A stretch of 64,000 bases of DNA from Isoetes taiwanensis (Eukaryota; Streptophyta; Lycopodiopsida; Isoetales; Isoetaceae), in the NCBI GenBank assembly GCA_021234155.1, contig JAJEKV010000100.1, positions 2,642,116 to 2,706,115 on the forward strand. Reading direction: 5' to 3'. Of the stretch, positions 21,139 through 33,171 are shown one piece after another (within the stretch, counting starts at the first letter, position 1; the number at the start of each line of letters is the position of its first letter). Made by a program: the position numbers and the translations under genes. The notes under the pieces are model-generated. The model had not been told where the DNA came from and searched no databases. It saw nothing but the letters and a program-made list of their open reading frames with translations.

Positions 21139-24100
21139 TGTGATGTCCCCTTACTCTATACAATGCCCAATGGTATAAAATTGGGAGATTCCCTCATGTT
21201 GACTTTCATTGGCTGGTGCACCAGAGACGATGTGGAATCATGAACGTATCATTACCCCATCATCCTCGGGCTTGAACTAATTGCGGAAGTGTGAAATATA
21301 AGCATAAGCAACATGCACATATCAAGAAATAAATATCCACTACAAAGGGTGGGGCACCATCATCTAGCATCATATCATCATAGTTATCATCTACATAACA
21401 TGGTAGAAATCCTACCCCAAGCTCTGACTCAATGTGGTATGACTCGCGGTCCGGGCTTCAAGATAACAGAAGTCATAAACCAAAATGTATAATGGAAATT
21501 AATGAGGTCTACAACTAGAGTCACATCTAATCATGTCTCTTAAGTCTCTAGCTCCCCTTCCCTCAAGCATAAGAGATGCAAAAAGAGCAACATTCTCGAT
21601 CATCTCATAGTCCAAAATAGAACAGCAGTTCTAATCTAGTTTAACCTATTCATACATAGTACAAGGTCCAGGGTTCCTTTGTCAGTCTCGTCAGGGTTAA
21701 TGTCAATTTGGCTTATTTGCCACAGTTAAACCACGGCCAGCATGTTATTCCATGACTAACTTAATGCCTGAGCTACATCCCCGCTCTGGAATCCTGACAT
21801 GCTGAACAGTGTCAATCAGCATCTTGATAGTGTTGAGTGATAGTTCTTCAGTAAAACTATAGCATGTTCACGTCTTAATTTGTACATGATTAATCATTTA
21901 CCTGGAACGGAACGGGAGCAGGAATGTGGACCTAAAATTTGGAACGGGAACGGGAACAAATCGGAATGGGAATGGCCAACATTCGAATTTTTAAAATCTT
22001 AAAACAACTTTGGCATTCCCTTTGCATAATGATCATTGTGGAACACTTAGAATTTAAAAATAATTCATAGGGACCGCTTTGTAGATGAAAACATATTAAA
22101 CCACTCCGTAGATGCTTAGTTTTTTATATAACATTATATTCAAGACTTAAAACATAGTATTACATCTATAATTCTAACACAATAGAAGTATAAAATAAAC
22201 AAGATAGGGAAGTTAAGCTTAGGTACTGAGGGCTTTGACGAACTAAAAAAAAATGCTTTGCAATATTTCCCTTCCTTTAGAGATAACGTTTCTCAAAATC
22301 AATAGTGCCATTTAATCTGTTACAATGCAGCACTACAAATCTCCATCAAAAAATAAATTCTATAGTTCTGCAGCAAGTTTTCTCAACTCTTTAACGCCCC
22401 TTAATGCTCTTACACTTACTTCTCCTTTGCCGCCTAGAGTCTTCCACAACTCGTTCTTCAAGAACACATGGTTTCCTCCAATGCAAGTGCCTCTGACTGA
22501 GCTAAGAAAACAAATCGAAATTCCCATCATCAAAATGCAAAATGGATAGATTATAAATGAGATCGCAAATCGAGAGATATCGAGAGTGCGCTGCAGAGCA
22601 GTTTATGTGTATGTTTATGAAAAGCACTGAGCAAAGAGCCCTTGCCAGTTGCACTATTCTTTCATACCAAAAAAAGGAAGCAAAGAAGGAGAAAAATGAA
22701 CTATAAAACATTGATTTTCTTACCTTTTTTTGGGAACTTACCAGAAACGCCGTTCCCAAAGATGGGAACGGCGGCCGGAACAGCGTTCCCGGTAACAATC
22801 CACCCGGAACTGGAACTTGGCATTCCGGGAACGTAGAACCCTAGGGAACGCGTTTCGGAATGGCATTCCCGGTAACTCCTGAAATACCTCTTTGACAATG
22901 GCGCTGCAGTACTACCTTAAGTAAGAGAGCTCTACTCGAACTCTGAAGCCTTCACTCAGGCGCTGCTCCAAAAGGACTCTTGGAGCTCCACCAACCTGTA
23001 AATGGCACCCAACCTAAAAAATCCATGGTTTAGGGCCCCCTCCTTTTATAGCCTCAAGGGCTTGTCCATGGAGATTGGGCCACGAGGTTCCATCACGCCT
23101 TGATAGTTGGCAAGTGGGTGGGTCCCAAGGTTACCTAAAGGGGCATTTACAGATATGTGCAATGAACTTAAGATATTAAAATGTGTAATGTTAATAGAAG
23201 TCGTCTCTAGAGGATATATTATATATCTTACCTAATATATAGGCACTATTAGTAGTATTATCCCTAATATATAATTGTAAGACGCCGATATAAGAGTGCA
23301 GCTTAGTTGCCTGTTTACAGAAATTTTTATACTTATGATTAAACACATATAAGCCTTAAACTTTTTACAAGCAGTGGTTTCGAGAAGCTACTGCTAGCTC
23401 TAGAACTTGGTTTGAAGTCTCTACAAGGCTGCGACTCTTTTAGAACACAAAGCTCTTTGCGTTCTAAAATTATCTAGAAGCTTCCATCCCAAGTTCTGGA
23501 ACGCTCTTTGGTTTCATATAGAAAAAGATAAGGCAAGCTCGCAATTTGAATCTAGCTTGATCAATTACAGATAAAGGAAATCAAGGAATGCTTAATAGTT
23601 AACGAGTTATGTTGAGAAATAGAAAAAACACATTCTGGCTTGAAGATAAGGAGAAGCTATCCAACTTTCAGTTGGAAGAACATCCAAACTTCAGTGACAG
23701 TTGTAATAAGTGGTTCTACACGTTTCTTTGCAGGATAAAAAGGAAAGACAACACAAAACTACAATTTGGCAAGATTGGGATATTGGCCGCTACAAAAATC
23801 CTCGGTCCAGAGGATAGACACTGATTTGCTTGGGTTTTGATGGCAGTTTTGATTTGCTCGACAAGAAATCTGCTACGGACAAGAAAGGGGAGAAGTAGCA
23901 TTCTCCAGCAAAGCATGGGGTCTGAGCCGGATTCTGAAGGATTATGTGGAGGGAATTTTGGACCATGATAATAGTTCTAAGCAAATCGAAAATGAAGTCT
24001 GTTTCAAATAATTGAAATAGATTCATATTCTCGAGGTCTTTTTTGGCTCTAAAAGTGAAGTTATTTGTTGGAAGGCTATGCTTTCTTCTCTGCCCATGAA

Positions 24101-24908
24101 GGGAAGCTTGTTTACATCTTTAACTTCATCTAATGTTCTAATAAATAAATGGTCGACAAAATCCTAGAAAATGACAGCATAGCATGTCCATTTCTAGATG
24201 CTAAATTTGGATTGAGACTAGGGATTGGTTCTTATAGCTCTGCTTATAGAGCAAAGTCAGGTGCTTCTCATATTAACCTACAGAACTAAAGTCAGGCATC
24301 ATGTACAGAAAATTTTTGAGTGTTTATTTTACTTCCAATTTAGGACGGAATTTAGGGACCTGCAGATGTTTGATATCTACATCTATAATCTATAACCTGT
24401 CTACAATTGGTTACTAACATCTGTACATATTTTTCCATCGAATATCATAGTGTTACTACTTTTGCGCTTGCTCTTGCCCTTGCAACTACACCATCCTATA
24501 TAAGTTTTACATCATAAAATTCTACATGTTATCTTTGGAAATCATAGTAATGACTCTAAATTTTGTCATGGATCTTACCATTTAGTTTCACCTATATCAC
24601 AAATTTAAATAGTAATAATTAATATAAATTTCTTACAATTCAATGTCAATCCTAAACCTTATGTCTTGTATTAGTAAGTCTTATATTATTAAGTACAATA
24701 CAGTAAGTTGCCAATGGTCACCATGCACTCCCATACTAATGTATCTTCGTGTGGCCGTCACGTATAGGCTCTCGTCATGCAACCTACCTACATGACATGC
24801 ATGTGTTTACACATGTATTAACCTTGTACATGTCATCTAGATGGCATCTACTATGATGTTGCAGTATAATGTATGTATTCATGGCATATAATCTACTGGA
24901 ACATCACA
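21139..24908 (-). mobile_element. Old, interrupted LTR related to the one at 9.4 kb
   Basis: The left end tgtgatgtccccttactc and the right end ctggaacatcaca correspond to the two ends of the LTR at 9443-11037 (tgtgacgtcccctactcg and ctggaacgtcaca). Internal stretches also match in order (near 21410-21470 against 9725-9785). It is 3.77 kb rather than 1.6 kb because later insertions split it. Right of it, the minus strand reads aaggtggtgagaa, a purine-rich tract where a polypurine tract would be. That would make it the 3' LTR of an element extending to the right, but the corresponding internal region is not recognisable. Confidence 0.6.
21901..22890. mobile_element. Insertion with ggaacgggaacg-type ends
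   Basis: Both sides of this segment carry clusters of ggaacggg/cccgttcc words: ggaacgggaacgggaac near 21940, and gggaacggcggccggaac plus several further copies in 22740-22880. It interrupts the older LTR. No transposase is visible between the ends. A short-motif-ended non-autonomous transposon is the best reading, with superfamily unknown. Confidence 0.4.
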
Positions 24909-25137
24909 TTCTCACCACCTTGAGTTAATGTTCTTCTCGACATCATGCGACTCTCCACTTCCAATCCTGCATCAACTTTACAAACACATTTATTTAATAT
25001 ACATACTTGCTTATACAAGATTTAAGACGATAAGCTCTGATTAAACAAAATTTCTCAAGGTTTTACAAAACTTGAGCCTACGAAGGATAAACCTTATCAC
25101 AATTATCAACAGCGAAAATATTTCGTAATTTTAGACA

Positions 25138-25459
25138 GGGTGAAAGCATGCTAGGGTGTACCATCTAAAGTACTTTTTAGGGAGTGCGAAACTACCCAGA
25201 AAAGTACCCATCATTGGGTACTGGGAACTTGCATAAATGCTGCAATAAATAATAAGTTTGAGAGTTAATCCATTTATATTAGTCTCTAATAGTATTGTTA
25301 TCCTCTAATACTATAGATTGACATGTTATTGAACTTCAATTCAAAAAATTTCAATTGATTTTAATGGAAAGAGAAAACAGAAAGTACTAGTTTTAAAAGT
25401 ACCCAGTGTAGGTACTTTTGAGGGTTCCAAAAGTGGTACACCGTAGCATGCTTTTACCC
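25138..25459. mobile_element. MITE, 322 bp with about 26-bp terminal inverted repeats
   Basis: The left end gggtgaaagcatgctagggt is the inverted counterpart of the right end (accgtagcatgcttttaccc), with two or three mismatches over about 26 bp. The 3-bp sequence aca flanks both sides as a possible target-site duplication. Inner arms share aaagtac(t/c) words as well. No coding capacity. The 3-bp duplication fits CACTA or PIF-type parents, but the terminal bases match neither consensus well. Confidence 0.75.
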
Positions 25460-25937
25460 ACAATGTATACTTAACATAGCCTCTCAACATTATAATATGA
25501 TATCTAAACAGAACATCTGCATGGAGCTCTACGCTCCTTATTGTGATCCTCTACTTGCCCAGTTCTCTCCAACATTGGCTTGCAGATTCACACACCACGT
25601 TAGGAATTCTTTTCTTAATACTTATAATGTGGTTTAAGGGGTTTACCACCCTAACTAATCTACTTGAGCTAAACAGCATAGAGGAATTATGCTTTTCCCA
25701 TTGTTGCTGATGATTTCATGCATCCTATCGTTCATACCTAGATATGGCCCTTATATTGCCTGCACCTGTTGCTGACACGACATGAGGAATGGAGAAAACC
25801 CTGCCATGGCCACTGGCACAGTTGCTTTTCTATCATGCATCCTACAACATTCACCTAGATGAATGCACTCTCCCCACCGTGGCTTTAACACACCTTAATA
25901 CTTGTGCATCCTAGTTTTGTTGATATGATGGCTGGAC

Positions 25938-26420
25938 GTGAGATCTCCTCGATCACAATCACATAATGTGCTGCACCTCTTCGGGTTCTATTCGAGGGAG
26001 CCTCTTGTAGTATCTCCTTCACTCTCATTGCTAGCCCTTATATGCCAGTGGTTTTGGGTCTTCCTTGGCTTGAATGGCATAATCCACGGATTGATTGGTG
26101 CTTACTTCATGGTGGAGGGATCTGCAGAGGATCAAGAGAGAAGCCAGAGAAACTAGTAGTAACTCAGAAGGAGGAGGAATGGATAACTCCTGTTAAACAC
26201 AAAGGTAAAGAAAAGATGGTAGACAGGAAGAAGAATACCAATGGAAGTGCTAAGAGAAAGGCACGAAAATAGAGGATCAGAGCAGAAAAGGAATGAATAA
26301 GGATGATAGAAAAAGGAGAGGAGTGATATGCTAAGGAGAAGCAAGGAGTAGAAGAAAAAGGTGAGATTCCAGGAGGATCTGGCCAAAGTCAAGGTCTTGA
26401 ACAACCCTCAGGCCAAGGGC
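25938..26420 (+). pseudogene. Ty3/gypsy protease-region fragment
   Basis: On the plus strand 26042-26110 encodes PVVLGLPWLEWHNPRIDW, the signature at the end of Ty3-type aspartic protease where it joins the RT linker. The active-site DSG motif is not found upstream because of stops and frameshifts. A Lys/Glu-rich linker follows and breaks off near 26420 without an RT domain. It is a dead fragment in the opposite orientation to the LTR at 26564. Confidence 0.65.
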
Positions 26421-26563
26421 AAGGATATACTGAGGGCTAAAACACTGACTTTTCATGAACTGGATAAGGCCCCTATAAATTCTTATTCGAACTCAGATTC
26501 TAACTCTAGTGGCACTGTGACTTCATTCGAGTTCTACTAGCAGTGAACAAAATGTACTTCCTT

Positions 26564-26752
26564 TGTAACACCCACTTAACTGGTTGTGCTACTAGCACTT
26601 ATACAAATGCGCTTTCTCTTCACAACCACTTAACTAATTATCTATAGGCACTCGGGACTTCTCTTATGCATTGATGCCATGTGTCCCTTAAACCTATAAT
26701 CTTTAGGTTTAATAGTCCTATGTGATCTAGGGCCCAACATTTGTATGTAACA
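26564..26752 (-). mobile_element. Short Ty3-type 3' LTR (189 bp) with polypurine tract
   Basis: TGTAACA...TGTAACA bound a 189-bp segment. Just right of it the minus strand reads aaaatgggggaggaaat, a clear polypurine tract, preceded by ttgagggcaaggttt. That arrangement is typical of the pol 3' end in plant Ty3 elements. The element body therefore extends to the right, towards the chromodomain fragment at 27.8 kb. Confidence 0.6.
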
Positions 26753-27731
26753 ATTTCCTCCCCCATTTTAAACCTTGCCCTCAAGTTCATACTCGGGTCA
26801 ATATAGTCGTCTTACACTTTTCCCTTTTAGAATAGTTAAATTCTTAACTTAACCATCTATCGCCACTTACTTTCTAACTGAACAAGTCCTTATTCCCTTG
26901 ATGACTTGAATTGACATCTGCCTCCACCTCATGGTGGCCTCAGTCCTATAGCATACCTTCTAAGATTTTTGGTCCAAAGTAGGGAAATTTTAAGGGACCT
27001 ATAATTTTGTACAAGTAAAATGAATTGGCCATTCCTTTAAAATATGCCCTCAAAAGTGTAGCCTGAACTGGCCATTTTTCCTACTTTTTTCTAATGTGGC
27101 TGCAACCCAATTGGCGATTTTTGAACCAAATATCTAATAATGTGTCTTATTAAATATAGAGCTAGTTGCCCAAGCATAAAGAAGTTGCTACCCTATATAA
27201 ATGTGTTTAAGTTACATGTTGTATGAATTTGAATTCATACCCCATGTATTTCAATGATGCACATATTGCTGGTAGGGAGAATCAGAAATCGGATGCAGGA
27301 GTCTTCGAAAAGAGGATTGAAAAGTGCCTCAACATTTGAATTTTCAAAAGAGGGGGATTCTTCTTAGTTGGTAGATATATTTAGGAATAAAAATTTCTAA
27401 TAATGTTGGCCTCCCATAAGTAAGGAATTTATGCGGGGGCCTCCTAATGACTTAAGATTTGGCGAACTTAAAGCATTATAAGATTTGGGCAAGTGGCCTA
27501 AATGGCCATTCCATAAGCATATCTAGTTCTCACTTAAGAGTAAATTGGCCCCAAAGTCGATACCACTCCGATTAGCAAACATCTAATTGGCCATTCTAAT
27601 GTCGTAATAGGCAATAAAGTGCCACGAAATGGCGAATCTCCAGGTAGTCCGTACGTAAGGCATCCTACTCAAGCCGGTCGTCGCATTTTGCCTGAACCTG
27701 TAAATTGTGGCCAAATGGCCCGCCGGGGCCA

Positions 27732-27917
27732 CTAAAATTTTCGTTGTTCAAAGATCTTCTTTCTAATAGAAGATATTAGCTGGTCGTACTCCTTCGATCT
27801 ATAGTGGCATCTGAGATCGATTGGCTCCTTTGCCACTGAATTGGGTACTTCCACAATCCTCGATTGTAGCTTCCGATAATGAGTGTCTAGAATCACTTTG
27901 GGTGTTACAGGGTGCAA
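27732..27917 (-). pseudogene. Chromodomain-like end of a Ty3 chromovirus integrase
   Basis: The minus-strand frame includes PKVILDTHYRKLQSRIVEV and a later EYDQLISSI. These resemble the start (EPEAILD...R...RAVTEVLV) and the end (ATWE.YDQLISSFP) of chromovirus integrase chromodomains. The aromatic middle is frameshifted. It lies about 1 kb upstream of the 3' LTR at 26564 on the same strand, which fits one decayed element. The sequence between is degenerate. Confidence 0.45.
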
Positions 27918-29512
27918 GATGCTATAAGTATTGCAATGAACCTAACCCTCGGTTAACTACTGCCAATACGCATTTTGGCTTACATGGAATGCTTGTGCCC
28001 TATGACTTCTTTTAGCTAATAAGCCATAATAGTCCCTAAAGTACCATTTGGAATCGATTTCTTGATGAAGAGGGGCTTCAAGGCCCAACCTTGATCACAC
28101 GACTCAATATTAATTCATCTTCTTAGAAGTTTTTAACTAGTTACAACTTCGTCCTCATCCAATCCTGGGCCTTAAATCTAGAATATATGCTACTTATATC
28201 TGGAGCATATCTCATCCCCCCATGTTTAAGATCCAATTCGGGTCACTTGTCAGCTATTCTAAACCTCATATTCTCAGAGTAACTCCTCAATAAGAATTAA
28301 TTTAGGCCTCTTGTTCCAACAAGTGCCTTGAGAGTTCCTCATTTTCTTTAGTGAGCAATTAAAACTCTCATCCTCTATGCTTTAATTGCTTTGTACCATC
28401 AATAATAAATGATTAGTATCTAATGTGTATGGGCTATCAGACTACAATAGGCACCATCCCATACCAGCACCTATGCAGTATGGTCCTTAACTTATAACCA
28501 ATCAAACTCCTACAAATCATTGTTCGGTTCCTTCTCGAGGAATATCCATACTAGATCGATTACAACGTTCAGACTTCTTGTTTTCTTGTTCTCAACAAGT
28601 CTATGACAACCCTTGGGTGCTATACTAAAATAATTTCTAAGACATCAAACATGTGCTTCTCAAGTGATAATCCTAACCCTTATACATATGGGTATTAGCA
28701 TCACATCATCTGAGTTCTCAACTCAAGCACGCATATCATCCTCCATCTATAGCCTTGCTACTTTTCTCCAGCTCATCAGGACATAAAATCCCAAGCCAAT
28801 CCATGGAGATGCTAATATATAGTTTAACTATATAGCACCCAATTAACATGATGGTCATGACACGTAGTGTATTCTTACTACAAGCCTGGATGTTTCCATA
28901 TATAGCCCAACTTGCAATTAATATGCATGGGTGTCTCACTCACAACCCTAACCTGCATCAAGTCTACATAAAGTATCCTTCCATTCAAAGTTAGTTACAT
29001 GCCTATAAGAAAAATTCTTAACACTATTGACAACCTTGCCTGTCACAATCATCATTTTAAGTGTGTGCCAATAATTTTCACGCTGGAAAATACTCGTTAA
29101 CCTTATTTATCTTATTGTTGCCTCCCCTTTTTAAAGGAACACGTCCTCTTGTTCTGGGCATTTATTTGGTGCGCATAATAAAGTTCCACTTATCAATTGT
29201 TTAACTTAGCACCTCAAATCCTAAATGAAATGCTTGAAAGATCTAATTACACCATTAAATCTGAAGTAAATTGTGTATCATACATGACAACTAAGATAGA
29301 TATAGGAAAATAACAACATCAGAAATATCAAATTAGCACTAAATAACTTGGTTAATAAACACAAATTCCATCATCGTCTTGTTTGTCATCCGTGGCGTAC
29401 TGCATCCCCAAGTAGTGTGCATGCATCGACCATACATTTCACATGTGTTGGCCCTGCGTTTAATCGCTAGAAAACCCCACTATTCCATTTCATCATCTGA
29501 CAATGGCCTTCC
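27918..29512. other. Degenerate, probably old Ty3 sequence
   Basis: I cannot recognise a conserved RT or integrase motif here on either strand. Given the chromodomain to its left, it may be eroded pol. No host gene is seen. Confidence 0.35.
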
Positions 29513-30033
29513 TCAAGTTGTGATTATTTGGGCATAGCAAAGTGCCGCATGTCTTGAGGATCCAACCTCAATAAATGATCCCTGAGTTGCGGAGCTGCTA
29601 ACCCCTAGCAACAAGGCTGGCAACTCTAAACCACTATTGATATTATTGCAAGCATAGCAGTGTTTGGCCTTCAATTCAACACTGAAGTTATGAAGCTGCA
29701 TTGAAGAAATGGAGACTCCCACAAAGTCATCACCAATAGCCTGTCCATTATAGAAGTGCATAGGATCCCATAGTATAAGCACACCTTCATCAACAATTCC
29801 TCTGTTGCACTGATGATGCAAATTCACTTTCTCATCCTTCCATCTTAATTTGGAAACCACTATTCTTCTTTCCCCATTAGCACCAGCTGGTTTTTAATAT
29901 TATCTGCATTTGCTTCAGATGGCTTCTCATTCTTATTTGCATTAATCTCTTCCACATCCATGTCCTCGACATCATTCTTCTCTGCTCGAGGTCCTTGGTT
30001 ATAAAGTTCCTCAGCACTAGCTTCACAAAAAAT
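29513..30033 (-). CDS. Exon of an unrecognised gene
   Basis: A minus-strand exon can start at 30033, directly after an acceptor ending ACAG. It reads IFCEASAEELYNQGPRAEKN, then an acidic DVEDMDVEEIN stretch, then (after a one-base frame correction near 29870) VVSKLRWKDEKVNLHHQCN, DEGVLILWDPMHFYNGQAIG and CYACNNINSGLELPALL, ending at a stop at 29513. The composition looks like a real protein and not a transposon frame, but I do not recognise the family. The frame break suggests a pseudogene or a missed small intron. It may belong with the exons at 31170 and 32463. A LINE sits just upstream, at the intron border. Confidence 0.4.
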
Positions 30034-30037
30034 CTGT

Positions 30038-30649
30038 GACAGTTACTTCATCCTAAAGTGGCAGTTCTTTGGTGGCAGATTCTTCATAGGTGTCTGCGGG
30101 TTAATGTGCTTGTCCATAAGTTTAACCCTAGAATATCAAATCAGTGTCCAGTATGCAAGCGTGGATCTGAGACCATTGAGCATTGCTTTTTCATGTGTGA
30201 ACACCTTAGACAGGTATGGGACTGGTTGTTTTCCCTTTTTCAGGTTTCACTAACAAGTCAACAACTGCTTTTGGCAATTTACCCAAGTACCTGGTCAGAG
30301 TTACAAGGCCGGGGCTTTTCATCTAGCAAATGGGATGGTTGCTTTGGACTACTTGGAAAAGACGAAGATTGGTAATCTTCAAAGGTCTGGATGTGGCAGA
30401 TAACCGTGTTCTCCAAGAAGCTCAAGGTTACATTGTAAAGTCGTATCATTGTTCTTCACTTGCCCCTCGCAAGAGGCAATTGATTTTTGAGGAGTTTTGG
30501 GATGTGCACTCTTATGCTCAGGCAGGTTGCTTCACTCGGTGGGTCTCCGCTTATCCGCTGAGATTTTATTCCTGTCTCTGCATTTATACTTGTATTTGAC
30601 TCTTTGATTGAATAAAGTCTGACGTCCTTCAACAAAAAAAAAAAAAAAA
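30038..30649 (+). mobile_element. 5'-truncated LINE with zf-RVT domain and poly(A)
   Basis: The plus-strand frame from about 30045 reads LLHPKVAVLWWQILHRCLRV, then CPVCKRGSETIEHCFFMCEH, the zinc-binding domain at the C-terminus of plant L1-type RT proteins (C-x2-C ... H-x4-C). It is followed by an aataaa signal at about 30611 and a poly(A) of about 20. The 11-bp target-site duplication aaaaaatctgt lies at 30027-30037 and 30650-30660. The RT core is absent through 5' truncation. Confidence 0.8.
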
Positions 30650-30655
30650 AAAAAA

Positions 30656-31156
30656 TCTGTAAATCAGAAGAAAGGGTTAAGAGAATTGTCTGCAATAACA
30701 ATACATCAAATATTTACACAAATTAACTCGCGCTTGGCGTGACACCTAAATTACTAGGCTCTGCCTAGGATTAATGCCTACACCACGCTACGCGCGACAG
30801 TTTGCGCGACATGTATGGACAATAGTAATATGAAATAGATAAGAAAGGCATATTACTTTATCAAATTAAGTATGCGCGCTGGGCGCGACTCATACAAAAT
30901 TATCCAATATTGCTGTTTGTGACATAACAGGTCTCCACACGTCAGCACATATACCATTTCGTATTTGTTGAATCAGTACAAATATATTTTCGTGATTCCA
31001 ATCTCCGCAGTTTTTTTTTTGTTCAATACTTTTTCTCGCGCAATGTGTTACCTAACCGGTTTGATGCATGTTAATGCTACCAAGGGAGTTCATGTCACGA
31101 GCAAGGCTTGGCCTTGAGCCTCACCAAAGCCCGGATATGGCACTTCAAAGACATAT
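30656..31156. repeat. 501-bp direct repeat, copy A
   Basis: It begins tctgtaaatcagaagaaagg and ends cacttcaaagacatat. It is nearly identical to copy B at 33172-33672, differing in a handful of bases and one or two single-base indels. It has no TG...CA ends and no primer-binding site, so it is not an obvious LTR. Confidence 0.9.
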
Positions 31157-31169
31157 CCCGAAAGCCACC

Positions 31170-31358
31170 CTATTCAGGGATTTTCACAGATTGATCCACA
31201 AAATTCGACCATGTCCTTCCAGCCCCTGAGGAGAGAGATTTTTCTGGAAGTGCCCTGCAGCCAGTGGCAAGCTTAACAGATGTCGAGTTCAATGCCCACA
31301 TGGTTGAAGTAGTCCTCAATGCGGCTGCCTCAATTGACATCACTTTTGTGCGTGCATC
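31170..31358 (-). CDS. Possible exon of the unrecognised minus-strand gene
   Basis: After an acceptor (gtctgcacag) at 31359, the frame reads DARTKVMSIEAAALRTTSTM, then WALNSTSVKLATGCRALPEK, and ends with a stop at 31170. Alternatively a donor (such as CT|GTGAAA near 31188) could join it to the exon at 30033. No domain is recognised. The assignment rests on the splice site and protein-like composition only. Confidence 0.35.
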   Translation of the reverse strand, partial: DARTKVMSIEAAALRTTSTMWALNSTSVKLATGCRALPEKSLSSGAGRTWSNFVDQSVKIPE

Positions 31359-32462
31359 CTGTGCAGACATAATAGAGTCAAAATATTAGCAAGATCCATA
31401 AAGCCGGCATAATGCCAAAAGTTTTGCTCATTTTACTACCAATAGATAAGATGCATCAGTGATAAGACCACTGAAAAGTGTCTAAAAAAAACCCGGGAAC
31501 AACTAGCACAGGCAACAACCCTACTAGCAGTCCAAGCTACCTCGGTCAATCCCTCAATAGCCTTATCATTCTGTACAATTAGTCGAGCAAACTAAAAGAC
31601 AGTGCATCAAACTATGGTCCAAAGTCTAATGACTTTAGTTTCGTATGTTAATCTTTAATCAATATCTAAGTTCCAGTATCATGCTCATACATATTTAGCA
31701 CTGCAAATTACAGTTCAATGTTTCTTTGACTATCTAGACATCAGATATAGTCATGGCAGAGAGTTAACCGTATTCTAAATCAAAGTTTCAAAATCATTAC
31801 TCAAGCATAAAATTATGCGGAGAAAAGATCAAGATATCAACATAAATTGAGTTTCTTGTTCAAAGACAAGCAATAATTATCTAGTATGAAGCAACTTCCC
31901 TTTATCCAGTAAGCCTTTATGTGAGCCGAGGACATTCAGATAATTGCACGAATACTTGAGCTGTAGAATAATCTTGTAAGCTAAGACATATAGCCAGCAG
32001 GCTTCCATCTTCCATATATGCAAAACAACTTGATCTAGGACAAGAGAACTACATTGAGAGGAGAATATCCGTACCTGCAGCCAAACAAGCAAACATTAGC
32101 ACGACGTGGTAATGCTGCAGGGGCCAAAAGGTACATTGGATATTCTCGGCTCTTCGCCTTTCACCCAATGTAGCCTCTTGCCCTTTGTTAGTGTAAGCAA
32201 ATGGAAAATGGAATGTAGAATATAGAAGAATAAATTCAATACAAGTTTCTTAAATTCTAGGAGACAAAAATGTCTTATGCAACCAGCATAGTTCATCACC
32301 TGCAAAGAAAAATACTTTTACAATATTTCTTTTAGGGTGTGTATAATAATCATACAGAATGGTGTCTTAAATAAAAGATCAAACTCTTATTATAAACAAG
32401 AACAATCTGCAGTTTTACACGCTTCCTTCTGCTATGAAAAAATAGGAAACAGACCCAGTTAC

Positions 32463-32667
32463 CTGAAGTTTGCCTTGAAGGATTTAGCCTCGCCTTCCAA
32501 CTGTATGTAACAGGGATACTGAGGATTTTTTGAAATACTGCATCTCTGATCTTCCTTGAGAAAATATCAGCATCTGCGGAAGAGCTTGCAGAAATTGGCC
32601 AAGTTGGAGCATGTTGCCGTAATAACCGATTTGGATCTTTCAAAACAGATCGAAGCTTCAAACGACT
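32463..32667 (-). CDS. Possible upstream exon of the unrecognised gene
   Basis: The frame RQHAPTWPISASSSADADIF, then SRKIRDAVFQKILSIPVTYS, ends at a good donor (TTCAG|GTAACT) at 32463. There is no ATG in the frame after the preceding stop, so it would be an internal exon, with an acceptor near 32667 that I cannot fix. It lies in the same orientation as the exons at 31358 and 30033. Confidence 0.35.
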
Positions 32668-32727
32668 TCATGAACTTGTTTGTAGAGCATGCAAACGGCA
32701 AAGGAAATATGCCGCTTCATGTGTTAG

Positions 32728-32788
32728 CCACGAAATGGTTATAGCCACGAAATGGCCACGAAATGGTTATAGCCACGAAATGGCCATC
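32728..32788. repeat. Short tandem repeat ccacgaaatgg
   Basis: The phrases agccacgaaatggttat and ccacgaaatggcca alternate four times within 60 bp. No function is apparent. Confidence 0.7.
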
Positions 32789-33171
32789 TGTTACTGGGCA
32801 TTTTTGCCTCCTAGAAGAGCCGTTCAGTAAAAAAATTTTCTGTTTTCATCAGGCGGCACAATATTCTTGGGCGCAAACCCTAAGGGTATATCGATGGCTT
32901 GCCCTAAGAATAAAAACTTGGATATGCCCTAAGGGCAGATATTATAATTCATTAAAACTTACCAGATATTATGTCTCAGAATCTCCTTCCTCCATTAAAA
33001 ATGGCGAGATAGTATGCCACATGTATGATGTCATAGTAATTGAGACACTCTCATATGTTTCCCAATGTGAGGCACATTCCAGAACCAATATGACTTAAAG
33101 TTCCCCATGTGAGAGTTCACAATCAAGAAAGGAATGTTAATCAATAATTAAAAAAAAAATAATAATAATAA

